Positions 1 through 10,578 of a stretch of 64,000 bases of DNA are shown here, in pieces; positions within the stretch are counted from its first letter, which is position 1; every line of letters starts with the position of its first letter. The stretch comes from Chitinophagaceae bacterium IBVUCB1 (GTDB taxonomy: Bacteria > Bacteroidota > Bacteroidia > Chitinophagales > Chitinophagaceae), in contig NFUW01000002.1 of the NCBI GenBank assembly GCA_002127285.1, positions 830,744 through 894,743 on the forward strand, written 5' to 3'. A program made the translations under genes and the position numbers. The notes below the pieces were generated by a model that saw only the letters and a list, made by a program, of their open reading frames with translations, had not been told where the DNA came from and did no database searches.

Positions 1-8
1 TATTACCT

Positions 9-16
9 TACCTTTG
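9..16 (+). promoter_or_regulatory. Putative -7 element for ccmC
   Basis: TACCTTTG matches the Bacteroidota -7 consensus TAnnTTTG and ends 20 nt before the ccmC start. The -33 region would fall outside the window, so only half the promoter can be judged. If ccmB lies just upstream, this could be a chance match inside an operon. Confidence 0.4.
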
Positions 17-36
17 GCAAAATTTTTTAGCCGCTT

Positions 37-702
37 ATGCGTAGCAGTTGGTGGAAGATACTTTGCGTCATACTATTGGCTTATGCCATCATCGGCGGTT
101 TGTTATTACCTGTACCTGCCAGGCATATACTGAACGAAACGGTGCGCAATCTCTACTTTCATGTACCCATGTGGTTTGGCATGATGCTGCTGTTTGGTTA
201 TTCCTTTTACTATTCACTGATGTACCTGCGCAGGCAGCAGATGGAATACGACATCAAAGCTGTAGCCTACTTGAAGATAGGTGTGCTTTTTAGCTGCCTT
301 GGCATGATAACGGGTATGGAATGGGCTACCTACACATGGGGAGAGCCCTGGAGCAACGACCCTAAGCAACTGGCTACTGCCATCTGTATGCTCTCCTACT
401 TTGCCTACCTGATACTGCGTGGCGGTATTAAAGATGAAGAAAAACGCGCCAAAATATCGGCAGTATATAATGTATTCGCCTTTGCGCTGATGATACCCCT
501 GTTGTTTGTATTGCCCCGCATGGTAGATTCGCTGCACCCCGGCAATGGCGGCAACCCCGGCTTTAATGCTTACGACCTCGATAGCCGTATGCGCCTGGTG
601 TTCTACCCTGCTGTTATCGGTTGGTTTTTACTGGGTATGTGGATGAGCACATTACACGCCCGTATAAATATATTACGCTACAAAAAGGAAAATACATTTT
701 AA
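37..702 (+). CDS. ccmC: Cytochrome c biogenesis heme-handling membrane protein CcmC
   Basis: This 221-residue polytopic membrane protein belongs to the CcmC/CcsA family, which presents heme to the chaperone CcmE on the periplasmic side during cytochrome c maturation. I see about six hydrophobic segments, the tryptophan-rich heme-binding signature in short form (WGEPW, residues 101-105) and two candidate heme-ligand histidines, H42 in LYFHVPMW and H167 in DSLHPG. Length and motif spacing fit CcmC rather than the longer CcmF. The next gene, 12 nt downstream, is CcmD-like, which is the usual order. CcmA and CcmB would be expected to the left, outside the window. Confidence 0.9.
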   Translation: MRSSWWKILCVILLAYAIIGGLLLPVPARHILNETVRNLYFHVPMWFGMMLLFGYSFYYSLMYLRRQQMEYDIKAVAYLKIGVLFSCLGMITGMEWATYTWGEPWSNDPKQLATAICMLSYFAYLILRGGIKDEEKRAKISAVYNVFAFALMIPLLFVLPRMVDSLHPGNGGNPGFNAYDLDSRMRLVFYPAVIGWFLLGMWMSTLHARINILRYKKENTF

Positions 703-714
703 GATTATCCTACA

Positions 715-921
715 ATGCAGAAACTATCTATATTATTCATTTTACTCATTACAAGCCTTGCCGCGCAAGCGCAGGAAAACGCCCCCGAAATGGCTGATAA
801 GTTCAGGGCAGATGGTAAAATATACGTTGTGGTTTTAGTATTAGCCACTATCTTTGCGGGGATTATTGCTTACCTGATACGTTTGGATCGCAAAATCAGC
901 AAACTGGAAAAAGAAAATTAA
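715..921 (+). CDS. CcmD-like small membrane protein
   Basis: This 68-residue protein has an N-terminal hydrophobic stretch that could be a signal peptide (ending near AAQAQ), then one clear transmembrane helix (about residues 38-56) and a charged tail (RLDRKISKLEKEN). Position directly after ccmC, size and topology match CcmD-family proteins, which in other bacteria help release holo-CcmE from CcmABCD. Sequence identity in this family is low, so the call rests mainly on context. The following dehydrogenase starts 33 nt downstream and may be co-transcribed. Confidence 0.7.
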   Translation: MQKLSILFILLITSLAAQAQENAPEMADKFRADGKIYVVVLVLATIFAGIIAYLIRLDRKISKLEKEN

Positions 922-954
922 TATTATCCAATTTATTAATAATTAAACATCAAT

Positions 955-2388
955 ATGGCAGCAACAGCTACTGAGACAACCCCAAAGCATTACAGCTTCT
1001 TTCAGGGTGTGGAACGCAACTTTGACAAAGCAGCTACATACACCCGATTTGAGAAAGGTATATTGGAGCAAATCAAAGCTTGTAACTCTATTTACCAAAT
1101 GAAATTTCCCGTACGCATCGGCGATAAGATTGAGGTAATAGAGGCATACCGTGTACAGCACTCTCACCACAAACTGCCATGTAAAGGCGGCATCCGTTAT
1201 AGCATGGATGTGAATCAGGACGAGGTGATGGCACTGGCCGCGTTGATGACATATAAATGCGCTATCGTTAACGTACCATTTGGTGGCGGTAAGGGTGGTA
1301 TCAAAATCAACCCCAAAAACTACACGGTTTTTGAACTGGAAAAGATAACACGCCGTTATGCATCAGAACTGGTAAAGAAAAACTTTATAGGCCCTGGTAT
1401 TGACGTACCCGCACCCGACTATGGTACAGGCGCGCGCGAAATGAGCTGGATTGTAGATACCTACGCATCGCTGAAACCGGGTGAAGTAGATGCAATGGGC
1501 TGCGTAACGGGTAAACCCGTAAGCCAGGGTGGCGTACGCGGACGTACAGAGGCTACAGGCCTTGGTGTATTCTACGGCATACGCGAGCTGTGCAATGTAA
1601 AAGAAGATATGGATCGCCTTGGTTTAACGACGGGCGTAAAAGATAAAAGAGTCATCGTACAGGGATTGGGTAATGTTGGCTACCACGCTGCTAAATTCTT
1701 CCACGAGGGTGGTTCTAAAATTGTAGGCCTTGCAGAATACGAAGGCGGTATCTACAATGCCAACGGGCTGGATCTGGAAGCTGTTGTGGCACACCGCAAA
1801 GCTACAGGTTCTATCCTCGGCTTCCCCGGTGCTACTGATTACAAAAACGGTTTCGACGTAATAGAACAAGACTGCGACATACTGATACCTGCTGCGTTGG
1901 AAAACGTTATCAATGCAGATAACGCTGACCGTATAAAAGCAAAAATAATAGGAGAAGGCGCTAATGGCCCATTGACACCCGAAGCAGATGAAATACTGCT
2001 GGCAAAAGGCGTTATCATAGTACCTGATATGTACCTGAATGCAGGTGGTGTTACGGTATCATACTTCGAGTGGTTGAAAAACCTGAGCCACGTACGCTAT
2101 GGTCGTATGGAAAAACGCTTCAGCGAAAACCAGAACACCAGCATACTGGAAACAGTAGAAAGCCTGACAGGCAAAAAAGTATCGGAAATAGAACGCAAGC
2201 AGTTGCTGCACGGCCCCGATGAGGTTGACTTGGTTTACTCTGGCCTTGAGGATACAATGATTGGTTCTTTCCATGAAATACGCGATACCATGCGCGAACA
2301 TAAGATGAATGATATGCGTACGGCTGCCTTCATCGTTGCCATCAACAAAGTAGGTGTGGCTTACGAAGAACTGGGTATCTTCCCATAA
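955..2388 (+). CDS. Glu/Leu/Phe/Val dehydrogenase, probable glutamate dehydrogenase
   Basis: This 477-residue protein of the amino-acid dehydrogenase superfamily probably interconverts glutamate and 2-oxoglutarate plus ammonia with NAD(P). The glycine-rich substrate-site loop with a lysine is present (VPFGGGKGG, around residue 115), followed by DVPAPDYGT and the Rossmann motif GLGNVGYH (about residue 235). [12 protein letters not shown] near the C-terminus is typical of glutamate dehydrogenases. It is somewhat longer than the usual 410-450 residues because of a C-terminal extension. It is distinct from the leucine-dehydrogenase-type gene at 17591. A strong terminator follows directly. Cofactor preference cannot be read from the sequence. 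Confidence 0.9.
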   Translation: MAATATETTPKHYSFFQGVERNFDKAATYTRFEKGILEQIKACNSIYQMKFPVRIGDKIEVIEAYRVQHSHHKLPCKGGIRYSMDVNQDEVMALAALMTYKCAIVNVPFGGGKGGIKINPKNYTVFELEKITRRYASELVKKNFIGPGIDVPAPDYGTGAREMSWIVDTYASLKPGEVDAMGCVTGKPVSQGGVRGRTEATGLGVFYGIRELCNVKEDMDRLGLTTGVKDKRVIVQGLGNVGYHAAKFFHEGGSKIVGLAEYEGGIYNANGLDLEAVVAHRKATGSILGFPGATDYKNGFDVIEQDCDILIPAALENVINADNADRIKAKIIGEGANGPLTPEADEILLAKGVIIVPDMYLNAGGVTVSYFEWLKNLSHVRYGRMEKRFSENQNTSILETVESLTGKKVSEIERKQLLHGPDEVDLVYSGLEDTMIGSFHEIRDTMREHKMNDMRTAAFIVAINKVGVAYEELGIFP

Positions 2389-2414
2389 CGACGGCTATCA
2401 ATACCATTATATAC

Positions 2415-2442
2415 AAACGCCCCCGCAATTGCAGGGGCGTTT
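2415..2442 (+). terminator. Rho-independent terminator after glutamate dehydrogenase
   Basis: Inverted repeat AAACGCCCC / GGGGCGTTT (arms 2415-2423 and 2434-2442) with inner GC/GC pairing, followed by a T-rich tract. It lies between convergent genes and may serve both directions. Confidence 0.85.
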
Positions 2443-2465
2443 ATTTTTATAGTAACAGACCATTG

Positions 2466-3452
2466 CTACTCTTTTATAAACCTTGCGGTGCTTCGGTTGC
2501 CATCGGCATCTGTGAGCCTTGCTATATATATGCCCGCTTGCAGTCTGGTTATATCTATTGTAGTGGTATTGTGCATGTATTGTTCTTTCACCAATGCACC
2601 TTTCATATCTAATATTTGCAGGGTAGCATCGTTAGCTGTTTGTACCGTGATGCTGGTAGTTGCAGGGTTGGGATATACTTTTAACGTACCGTTTGTAATT
2701 ATGCTTTTTACCGTAGTTGGCGGTGGGGTATATTTCAACCCGCAGGCAGAATCTTTTGTATAGAGTGTTGTCATTTCGGTAGGAGATAACGCCCTGTTGT
2801 AGAAACGGAAATCGTCTATAGTACCCCTGAAATAACGTAACAGCCCCATGCCCTGTCCGCCGATATTGAAGACAGTAGATGTGGTAACGATTGAGTCTAT
2901 GAGTGTAGATGCTGTATCAGGATTGCCATTAACGTATATCACCGTCATGCCGCCTTTCGTCCACGTCATAGCTACATGATACCATGTAGTATCTAACAAA
3001 GTGCTTTTACTAAGCATGGTCAGTTCATAGGTTTTGCCTTGTAGTGCCAATGCCAGTTTGTTGTTGCTGTACAAGCCAAATAGGTACTGGTCTCCAGAGC
3101 CATTGTCCCACTTAGAGGCAATAGCCCCTTCACCCGTCATCAGTGTGTCTATGAATATCCATGCGGATATAGTCATGCCTTCTTTTACGTTGTACTTAGT
3201 ATCGTTACCGGCAGATAAGTAGCCCGCAGCGGTGAAACGAATGCCGTTGTTACCACCAAAGCGGTCTGTAGTGCGTGTATGTACTGCATTGATACTGGTA
3301 AGTATATTGCCTGAAATGCCGTCTTTAAAACTATCTGCACTGCTGAAAGCATAGCAGGCTTTGAGGCTGTCTGTAATAGTTTGCGCAGTGCCTGCCGTAG
3401 CAAAGCCTGCCATTGCTGCAAGGGAAAGTAATAGTTTTTTCATATCCATCAT
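2466..3452 (-). CDS. Secreted LamG-domain protein with T9SS sorting domain
   Basis: This 328-residue exported protein has an N-terminal signal peptide (hydrophobic run, cleavage near TAGTAQT), a concanavalin/LamG-like jelly-roll domain (about residues 55-225, ending in the typical RGTIDDFRFYNRALS motif), and a type IX secretion sorting domain (about residues 250-328, starting KVYPNPA). Such proteins cross the outer membrane by the Por/T9SS machinery and are often anchored to the surface. No catalytic motif is visible, so a carbohydrate-binding or adhesive role is only suggested. Three ATG codons lie in the first four residues (MMDMKK), so the exact start is uncertain by up to 9 nt. Confidence 0.85.
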   Translation of the reverse strand: MMDMKKLLLSLAAMAGFATAGTAQTITDSLKACYAFSSADSFKDGISGNILTSINAVHTRTTDRFGGNNGIRFTAAGYLSAGNDTKYNVKEGMTISAWIFIDTLMTGEGAIASKWDNGSGDQYLFGLYSNNKLALALQGKTYELTMLSKSTLLDTTWYHVAMTWTKGGMTVIYVNGNPDTASTLIDSIVTTSTVFNIGGQGMGLLRYFRGTIDDFRFYNRALSPTEMTTLYTKDSACGLKYTPPPTTVKSIITNGTLKVYPNPATTSITVQTANDATLQILDMKGALVKEQYMHNTTTIDITRLQAGIYIARLTDADGNRSTARFIKE

Positions 3453-3552
3453 TGTTTTGTGATGGTAAAACTATGGCAGCAATAAAAGGTGCGATAACGC
3501 AAATTCACCAACGGTATATATCAATTCACCAATATGCCATTATTGGCATAAG

Positions 3553-4314
3553 CTACTGCCCTACCCTTACTTCTTTCAGCACTTCTTCCAACTCGTGCTT
3601 TTTTTCTTTTGATACGGGTACAGATATTTTATTGTCCATCACCAGCATGCTTTCGCCTTTGTTATATTTAGTAACAAAGTTGAAATTGACCATATAAGAA
3701 CGATGCGGACGGTAGAAGTGTTTGCGTGCATTCAGTACGTCTTCAAAAAACTTCAGCTTTTTGCTTACCAGTATCTTAGAGCCATTGCGTAGCCATACAT
3801 GCGTATAGGCACCATCTGCCTCAAGCAGTATGATGTCTATTACTTCTATAAACAACAAGCCGTCTGACACGGGCAAGGCAATGCGTGAGAACTCGTTGCT
3901 ATGGTGGTTTTCTTTAAACAACTCTACCCGCTTCTGCATATTAGACGCATGCAGCTTTTGCGATACTTTTTCTATCGCAGCATTTAGCTGGTCTATGTTT
4001 ACTGGCTTCAGCAAATAATCTATAGCAGACACTTCAAATGCTTTCAGTGCATACTCGCTATAGGCGGTGATGAATATGATTTCAAAGTTTACTTCTTTAA
4101 TAAAGTCCAGCAATTCAAAGCCATTGTAGCCCGGCATTTCAATATCCAGCAATACCAGTTGGGGATTGGTTTTGTTTATCAGCTTTACGCCATCGGGTAT
4201 ATTGTTGGCTTCTCCCTGTAGTTCTACCTGCGGGCAATACAAGTCGAGGATATTTTTCAACGCGCGCCTTGCGGGCTCTTCATCATCTATAATGATGGTT
4301 TTTATCTTTTCCAT
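3553..4314 (-). CDS. LytTR-family response regulator
   Basis: This 253-residue regulator has an N-terminal receiver domain (acidic pocket D10/D11, phosphoacceptor D57 in LLDIEMPG, conserved lysine in LLKPV) and a C-terminal LytTR DNA-binding domain (about residues 145-250, with FYRPHRSYMVN). It is the partner of the sensor kinase whose stop codon lies 3 nt upstream, so the two form one operon on the minus strand. The target genes are unknown. The LamG/T9SS gene just downstream and the small secreted protein upstream of the kinase are the nearest candidates. Confidence 0.95.
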   Translation of the reverse strand: MEKIKTIIIDDEEPARRALKNILDLYCPQVELQGEANNIPDGVKLINKTNPQLVLLDIEMPGYNGFELLDFIKEVNFEIIFITAYSEYALKAFEVSAIDYLLKPVNIDQLNAAIEKVSQKLHASNMQKRVELFKENHHSNEFSRIALPVSDGLLFIEVIDIILLEADGAYTHVWLRNGSKILVSKKLKFFEDVLNARKHFYRPHRSYMVNFNFVTKYNKGESMLVMDNKISVPVSKEKKHELEEVLKEVRVGQ

Positions 4315-4317
4315 ACG

Positions 4318-7242
4318 CTATATATATTCTGCGGGCAGATGCAGCACCACCATTGTGCCTGCTGCCTGCTCGTCTGTACCTAAGTCTATGATTTGCAGTT
4401 TTATTTTTCCGTGATAGTATTTATTCAACAGGTCTATACGCTTTTGTGTGGCTTGCACGGCAAAGCTGTTGTGTGTTTTGGCACGGCGTTCATTTATTTC
4501 GCCCGCTTTCTTTCTGCCAATGCCATTATCTGTTATTGTGCACACTAACTGTGTATCTGGCTGTTTCAGTTCAAACTGAATGAACAGTTTTTTATCGCCC
4601 TCTTTGTGCAGCAAGCCATGTTTCAGCGCGTTTTCTACAAAGGGTTGTATAGCCATCGCAGGTATAGCCATCGCGTCTTTATCTGCCACACCCACAACGG
4701 TGATGGTGTATTCAAACTGTTTGCCAAAGCGCAGCTTTTCCAGTTGCAGGTATAGTTCCAGCACATCCAGTTCTTCTTGCAGCGATATCTTGTCTTTGCC
4801 CGATGCGTCCAGTATCTTGCGCATCAGCGTGCTGAATTTGCTGAAGTAGGTATTGGCATTCCGCACATCGTTTTGCAGCACCAAGTCTTGTATAGAGTTC
4901 AGCGCGTTATACACAAAGTGCGGGTTCATCTGCGCTTTCAGTGCCGATAGTTGTGATGAGCGTATGCCTTGTTCCAGCACGTTTCTTTCGTTGATAGCCC
5001 TGATGCGCAAAAAGAAAATACCTGATACAGTGCCTATTATGAACAAACCGACGAGGGTATAAAACCACCATGTAGTCCAGAATGGTTGTGCGATGGATAT
5101 GGCTATGGTTGCTGTGTTGGCAGACAGACCGCCATCTTCGTTATATGCCCGTACCATAAACACATAATTGCCTGGGGGCAGCGCGTTGAAACGGGCAAAG
5201 TCGGTATTATTATCAGTATAGGTCCACCCTGTATCCAGCCCCTTCATCATGTAGCTGTAAGAGTATTGGTGCTTATGTGTAAAGCCTTTGGCACCAAAGT
5301 AGATGATGAGTTTGTTTTGATTGTGCTTCAGCAACAGTTTATCAGCTACGTTGCGTTCTTCATCATTTACCTGCAGGCGGGTTATCTGTATATCGGGGCG
5401 AATGCTATTAATGGTTTTCATGTTGGCAGGCAGCGTTATCAGGCCCTTGTTAGTAGCTAAGTACACCGTTTCATCATCCACATATATCTGCCTTATTTCG
5501 GCATTTGGCAGCCCGTCGTGTGCATCCAGATACGCTACACTGCCGTTGTGGTTATGTATGATGTTGAATGCTTTTTCAGTAGCTACCCACACCAGCGAAT
5601 CGTTGCAATAAATGGCACGTACATTATTACCTCTCAAACTACCTGCGGCAGATATGTGTTGTATCACTTTTGCATTCTTCACCAGCATCAACCCGTTGGA
5701 TACAGTTCCTATCCACAACCTGCCACTATTATCGGTCTTCATAGCAGTGGCATATACTTTCTGCCCGTTATACAACAATTCGTGTTCTCTGTTCAGCGTG
5801 TCGTAGTAATACGTACCGTCAGAATAACCTACCCATTTCAACTTATCGGGCGTGGTATATGCTACATAGCGTGCTGCTTTGTTTTTTAATATGTGCAAGC
5901 TATCTACACGGCTGCCCCTCAACTGCAGCCAACCTGCGTTTTGTATAGAAGCAAAGAGCAGGGCATTGCTACCCGCATAGCAAACATCGCGTAGCCCTGC
6001 TATCGGCATATTGCTTGTTCTTTGATTATCGGCATCGTAATACGATACAGGGCCATGTGCGATGATGTAATGCCGTTCTGCCGTATCGGTAATGATTTTG
6101 CGAACCATCGTTACGGCTTGTCGTGGTTTTACGGGATGCGATAGCCTGCCATTTCGCAAAAGATCAATACTACCGTTAAAGAACCCAAGCATGATTTCTT
6201 TATTTCGGTTTACATACATAGCTGTTACATTATCGTCTGTGATATCTGCCGAAGATTTGCTGTATTGCCAGATGTCTATATTCGGAACGATGTAAATACC
6301 ATTATCCAGCGTGGTAAACCAGTAGTTGTTTTCATCGTCCACCATCACGTTCGATACGTCTGCATCTTTAAAAAAACGAGTCGCATTGTACATTGTACGC
6401 ATATCTGCATCCACACATATTGCCCCCTCTTGCGTACAGAGCCATATCGCATCGTTGCCTACAGGGCTGCAAGTAAACACACGGCTACCTGTTATGTGTT
6501 TGGGTATTTGTGTCAGCACTATCAGCGAGTCGTTTCTTACTTCAGACAAATAATAGGCTCTTTCAGGGTTCTTTTCAGTAAACATCAACAGGCGATTGCC
6601 CAGGTAGAATAAAAAATTGCGGTGAAATACAATGTCGGATAGCAAAGGGCTATTAGTATTATCTATTTTTTTCAGCTTATTACCACTTAGTTTGTAGATA
6701 CCCGATTTGATAGCAGATACATATAACTCACCGTCTTTTGATAACAACATGCCCGATGCCAATACATCCTTCGCATCGGCGGGGTATTGCCATTTACGTA
6801 CTTTGCCTGTTGTGGCATTATAATGCGCCACACCGCCTACTATGCTATAATAAACACCATCGTTACCAAAAGTATTTTCGGGAAATGTGGGGTATTCTTT
6901 CGATACGTCAACAGCTATCTTCAGGCTATCGCCCGATACAAAAAATATTTGTCCGTTGAAATTTTTACACCATATCCGTCCGCGTTCATCTTCTTTCAGG
7001 TCAGATATGCTCTTGCCGTTTTGCTTGGGGTTGGTGTATTGTTTTACCTGCTTGCCATCGTACCTGAATACACCTTCATTGCCCGCTATCCATATATAGC
7101 CCTGCCTGTCTTGCCTGATGCTGTATATCTCGCTGCCTATAATATTTTCCGTTTCCTTCAACTGGTAGAAATAGGGATGCTGCGCCGATGCAGGTGCAAG
7201 CGCGCACAACAATACAATCCATATCCATATGCAGAAACGCAT
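4318..7242 (-). CDS. Beta-propeller sensor histidine kinase (LytS/YehU type)
   Basis: This 974-residue membrane sensor kinase has a signal sequence (to about residue 20), a long periplasmic region of two-component-regulator propeller repeats (motifs such as IRQDRQGYIWIAG and DNSGRLWIGT), a Y_Y_Y domain (about residues 640-715, with YSYMMKGLDTGW), one transmembrane helix (about 725-750), then a His_kinase domain (phosphorylatable H775 in NPHFVYN) and an HATPase_c domain (PFVENALKHG, DNGIG). This is the architecture of one-helix Bacteroidota kinases that pair with LytTR regulators. It is not a hybrid: the regulator is a separate gene 3 nt downstream. The ligand cannot be predicted. Confidence 0.93.
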   Translation of the reverse strand: MRFCIWIWIVLLCALAPASAQHPYFYQLKETENIIGSEIYSIRQDRQGYIWIAGNEGVFRYDGKQVKQYTNPKQNGKSISDLKEDERGRIWCKNFNGQIFFVSGDSLKIAVDVSKEYPTFPENTFGNDGVYYSIVGGVAHYNATTGKVRKWQYPADAKDVLASGMLLSKDGELYVSAIKSGIYKLSGNKLKKIDNTNSPLLSDIVFHRNFLFYLGNRLLMFTEKNPERAYYLSEVRNDSLIVLTQIPKHITGSRVFTCSPVGNDAIWLCTQEGAICVDADMRTMYNATRFFKDADVSNVMVDDENNYWFTTLDNGIYIVPNIDIWQYSKSSADITDDNVTAMYVNRNKEIMLGFFNGSIDLLRNGRLSHPVKPRQAVTMVRKIITDTAERHYIIAHGPVSYYDADNQRTSNMPIAGLRDVCYAGSNALLFASIQNAGWLQLRGSRVDSLHILKNKAARYVAYTTPDKLKWVGYSDGTYYYDTLNREHELLYNGQKVYATAMKTDNSGRLWIGTVSNGLMLVKNAKVIQHISAAGSLRGNNVRAIYCNDSLVWVATEKAFNIIHNHNGSVAYLDAHDGLPNAEIRQIYVDDETVYLATNKGLITLPANMKTINSIRPDIQITRLQVNDEERNVADKLLLKHNQNKLIIYFGAKGFTHKHQYSYSYMMKGLDTGWTYTDNNTDFARFNALPPGNYVFMVRAYNEDGGLSANTATIAISIAQPFWTTWWFYTLVGLFIIGTVSGIFFLRIRAINERNVLEQGIRSSQLSALKAQMNPHFVYNALNSIQDLVLQNDVRNANTYFSKFSTLMRKILDASGKDKISLQEELDVLELYLQLEKLRFGKQFEYTITVVGVADKDAMAIPAMAIQPFVENALKHGLLHKEGDKKLFIQFELKQPDTQLVCTITDNGIGRKKAGEINERRAKTHNSFAVQATQKRIDLLNKYYHGKIKLQIIDLGTDEQAAGTMVVLHLPAEYI

Positions 7243-7331
7243 ACTGCCAAAATACAGGTTTACAGCGTTTTATAATAGGCGTTCTTCACGAATTGCCCGT
7301 TTCGGTTCATAAACCAGGCAAGGCATAAAGA

Positions 7332-7847
7332 TTAATACTTTGGCATCTTATCCCTGTTGGCTTTTTGCAGGTATTCGTTCACTTTGGTAAGGTTGGAGAG
7401 TATTGGGCACATGTATTCGGGAAACTTTTTGATACTCTGGTATTTGGTAATATTTATCATCACCGCATTGCTCTCGCTGCGTATAACGGTATTGGTGCTT
7501 ATTTCTTTGTCGGCGTCTGCCAGCATATCGCGTAGCAGGGCTTCCCACACATAGCCGCTGAAAGTGTATTTATGTTTATCGAAGAAAGGTTTGTAACGTT
7601 TGATAACCCGAATATCATCGAGGTATATCACATAGTCATACAGATGATAATCTTTATCTGCACTTAGCGGAAAGCACATGGTACTGTCCCACTTAGCAGG
7701 TACAGGTGCTACTACCGTATCTCTGCGAACAACGGGTTTTGCTTTGATAACCATCTTTTTGTTTTTGCCACGGTTGCTTTGCGCATCAGCCGATACGCTT
7801 ACAGCCAGCAAAGACAAAACCACTAATGCTATTTTTTTCATATCCAT
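7332..7847 (-). CDS. Small secreted protein of unknown function
   Basis: I do not recognise a family. The open frame extends upstream to 7913, but the sequence MDMKKIALVVLSLLAVSVSADAQ is a classic signal peptide, so I place the start at 7847 (7841 is an alternative ATG). The mature part is about 150 residues, begins with a basic stretch (NRGKNKKMVIKAKP) and then looks globular, without transmembrane helices or known catalytic motifs. It is transcribed toward the sensor kinase, about 90 nt away, so periplasmic co-function is possible but unproven. Confidence 0.7.
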   Translation of the reverse strand: MDMKKIALVVLSLLAVSVSADAQSNRGKNKKMVIKAKPVVRRDTVVAPVPAKWDSTMCFPLSADKDYHLYDYVIYLDDIRVIKRYKPFFDKHKYTFSGYVWEALLRDMLADADKEISTNTVIRSESNAVMINITKYQSIKKFPEYMCPILSNLTKVNEYLQKANRDKMPKY

Positions 7848-8041
7848 ACTTTTACACACTACTCCTACCTCTATATGGCATCGAAAATACAGATATATCC
7901 CGTAACGAAGCAATATAAATTAAGATATATCTTATATCAATAGCAGCAAATCCTACAAATTTTCACTTTCTATTATACCTGCTTTTCGGTAACTTCGCGA
8001 CGTCATTTTAACCTCTAACAATTCAAAATATACTTTAAGCA

Positions 8042-10306
8042 ATGGCTTTTGATTTAGATCTCATCCAGCGAGTTTACAGCGAATTACCGGGTAAGGTAGC
8101 AGCTGCTCGTGCACTGTTGGGGCATCCGCTTACATTGGCAGAAAAAATATTGTATGCACATAGCTACGAAAAAGCAGCACAGGCATATACACGCGGCAAA
8201 GACTATGTAAACTTTGCCCCTGACCGTGTTGCAATGCAAGATGCAACAGCCCAGATGGCATTGCTGCAGTTTATGACTTGCGGACGTGCAAAAGTAGCCG
8301 TACCAAGCTCTGTACACTGCGACCACCTGATACAAGCCAAAGTAGGTGCAACACAAGATCTTGCAACTGCCAATGATGTGAACAAAGAAGTGTACGACTT
8401 CCTTTCTTCAATATCTGATAAATATGGTATCGGTTTCTGGAAAGCTGGTGCAGGTATCATTCACCAGGTGGTATTGGAAAACTATGCTTTCCCCGGTGGT
8501 ATGATGATAGGTACAGATAGCCACACACCAAATGCGGGTGGCTTGGGTATGATAGCTATTGGTGTGGGTGGCGCAGATGCTGTGGATGTGATGGCAGGCC
8601 TGCCGTGGGAACTGAAAATGCCTAAACTGATAGGTGTGAAGCTGACAGGCAAAATGAATGGCTGGACAAGTGCCAAAGACGTGATACTGAAAGTAGCAGG
8701 CATACTGACTGTAAAAGGCGGTACGGGTGCTATTGTTGAATACTTTGGCGATGGCGCCGATAGCCTGAGTGCTACGGGTAAAGGTACTATCTGCAACATG
8801 GGTGCAGAGATAGGTGCTACCTGCTCGCTTTTTGCATACGACGAAAAAATGGCTGACTACCTGCGTGGCACTGCCCGTGCAGATGTGGCTGCGCTGGCAG
8901 ATGGTGTGAAGGAACACCTGCGCCCCGATGCGGAAGTATATGCAGACCCTGCTAAATATTATGACCAACTGATAGAAATAAATCTGGATGAACTGGAGCC
9001 TTATGTAAATGGCCCCTTCACGCCAGACCTTGCTACACCCATCAGCAAAATGGCAGAAGTAGCTAAACAAAACGGCTGGCCGGAAGATGTAGAAGTAGCA
9101 TTAATAGGTTCTTGTACCAACTCTTCTTATGAAGATATTTCCCGTGCTGCATCTATTGCAGAAGATGCAATGGCAAAGGGCTTGAAGGCGAAGAGCGAAT
9201 ACACCATCACACCGGGTTCGGAAATGGTACGCTTTACCATAGAGCGCGACGGCTTCCTCAATACATTCGACAAGATGGGCGGCGTGGTACTGGCAAATGC
9301 CTGTGGCCCTTGTATAGGCCAGTGGGCGCGTCATATAGACGACCCCAACCGTAAGAATACAATCGTTACTTCTTTCAACCGCAACTTTGCTAAACGCAAT
9401 GACGGCTTTGCATCTACACACGCATTCGTAGCTTCACCCGAAATCGTTACGGCTTTTGCCATATCGGGCAAACTGACTTTCAACCCGTTGAAAGACAAGT
9501 TGGTAAACGAAAAAGGCGAAGAAGTGATGCTGGCAGAACCATCAGGTTTTGAATTACCTTCAAAAGGATTTGCGGTAGAAGACGCAGGCTATCAAGCCCC
9601 TGCTGAAGACGGCAGCAAAGTAGAAGTAAAAGTAAGCCCAGAGAGCAACCGCCTGCAGTTACTTGAGCCATTCGCAGCTTGGGAAGGTACTAACCTGCAT
9701 GGCTTGAAGTTGCTGATAAAAGCATTCGGCAAGTGTACAACCGACCATATATCTATGGCAGGCCCGTGGTTGAAATTCCGTGGACACTTAGACAACATCT
9801 CTAACAATATGCTGATAGGTGCGGTAAATGCTTACAACAACGAAACCAACAAGGTTAAAAACCAACTGACTGGTGAATACGGTGAAGTGCCTGCGGTGCA
9901 ACGCGCATACAAAGCGCAAAGCATCGGCAGCGTAGTAGTAGGTGATGAAAACTATGGCGAAGGCAGCTCTCGCGAGCATGCTGCTATGGAACCACGCCAC
10001 TTGGGTGTACGCGCCATTGTTGTTAAGAGCTTTGCACGCATACACGAAACCAACCTGAAAAAGCAAGGTATGCTGGCACTTACATTTGCCGATAAAGCAG
10101 ACTACGACAAAGTACAGGAAGATGACAGTATAGACATTTTAGGGCTTACTGATTTTAAAGAAGGTACACCACTTACAATGATATTGCATCATGCTGATGG
10201 TAGTGTTGATGAAATAATGCTGAACCATACCTACAATGCACAACAGATAGAATGGTTTAAAGCTGGCGGTGCGTTGAATGTAATACGTGCTGAATTTGCT
10301 AAGTAA
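8042..10306 (+). CDS. acn: Aconitate hydratase, mitochondrial type
   Basis: This 754-residue aconitase interconverts citrate and isocitrate in the TCA cycle in the cytoplasm. The three cysteines that hold the 4Fe-4S cluster are recognisable, one in IGSCTNSS and two in [10 protein letters not shown]. Other active-site blocks are [12 protein letters not shown] and [17 protein letters not shown] in the swivelling C-terminal domain. The length fits the mitochondrial-type enzyme (about 750-780) rather than AcnA/IRP1 (about 890). It stands alone with its own terminator. A weak -7-like element (TAACTTCG, 7990-7997) lies upstream. Confidence 0.97.
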   Translation: MAFDLDLIQRVYSELPGKVAAARALLGHPLTLAEKILYAHSYEKAAQAYTRGKDYVNFAPDRVAMQDATAQMALLQFMTCGRAKVAVPSSVHCDHLIQAKVGATQDLATANDVNKEVYDFLSSISDKYGIGFWKAGAGIIHQVVLENYAFPGGMMIGTDSHTPNAGGLGMIAIGVGGADAVDVMAGLPWELKMPKLIGVKLTGKMNGWTSAKDVILKVAGILTVKGGTGAIVEYFGDGADSLSATGKGTICNMGAEIGATCSLFAYDEKMADYLRGTARADVAALADGVKEHLRPDAEVYADPAKYYDQLIEINLDELEPYVNGPFTPDLATPISKMAEVAKQNGWPEDVEVALIGSCTNSSYEDISRAASIAEDAMAKGLKAKSEYTITPGSEMVRFTIERDGFLNTFDKMGGVVLANACGPCIGQWARHIDDPNRKNTIVTSFNRNFAKRNDGFASTHAFVASPEIVTAFAISGKLTFNPLKDKLVNEKGEEVMLAEPSGFELPSKGFAVEDAGYQAPAEDGSKVEVKVSPESNRLQLLEPFAAWEGTNLHGLKLLIKAFGKCTTDHISMAGPWLKFRGHLDNISNNMLIGAVNAYNNETNKVKNQLTGEYGEVPAVQRAYKAQSIGSVVVGDENYGEGSSREHAAMEPRHLGVRAIVVKSFARIHETNLKKQGMLALTFADKADYDKVQEDDSIDILGLTDFKEGTPLTMILHHADGSVDEIMLNHTYNAQQIEWFKAGGALNVIRAEFAK

Positions 10307-10333
10307 TTAATAGCACTATACTTTAAATAGAAA

Positions 10334-10355
10334 AAGAGAGCCTTAACGCTCTCTT
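10334..10355 (+). terminator. Terminator after aconitase
   Basis: Stem AAGAGAGC / GCTCTCTT (10334-10341 and 10348-10355) with a 6-nt loop, then a run of T. Confidence 0.85.
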
Positions 10356-10377
10356 TTTTTTATTGTATTTTGCATAT

Positions 10378-10578
10378 ATGGATGAAAAGTTCCGCTTAGA
10401 TAAATCGGCATTTAAGGCAACAAGTGCTAAGGAAGCAGACAACCATGTTACCTACTGGCGTACCAAAACCATATCTGAAAGGCTGCAAGCAGGCTTTTAT
10501 CTTATCAATCAATTTTATGGTACTACCAATTCAACCCCATTAGACAGAACTGTTTTTTCAAAAAGAAATCGGGACTAA
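10378..10578 (+). CDS. Short conserved-looking protein of unknown function
   Basis: The frame is open from 10363, but the ATG at 10378 (MDEKFRLDKSAF) gives a more natural 66-residue start, just after TATTTTGCAT, a near match to a -7 element. The protein is basic, soluble, and ends in LDRTVFSKRNRD. I associate this ending and size with short Bacteroidota proteins sometimes annotated as antitoxin-like partners of nucleotidyltransferases, but no such partner is present here and I would not assign a function. Its 3' end overlaps the convergent tcdA by 4 nt. Confidence 0.6.
   Translation: MDEKFRLDKSAFKATSAKEADNHVTYWRTKTISERLQAGFYLINQFYGTTNSTPLDRTVFSKRNRD

Noticed and set aside
2802-2828. Minus-strand AGGGGTACT, 12 nt, CGTTTC, same layout as the ECF promoter candidates
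   Set aside because: It lies inside conserved LamG codons (RGTIDDFRF) and no gene starts downstream of it. I treat it as chance; it also shows that the motif alone can occur by accident.
8408-9070. 220-residue frame antisense to aconitase
   Set aside because: Shadow of a highly conserved gene; odd amino acid composition.
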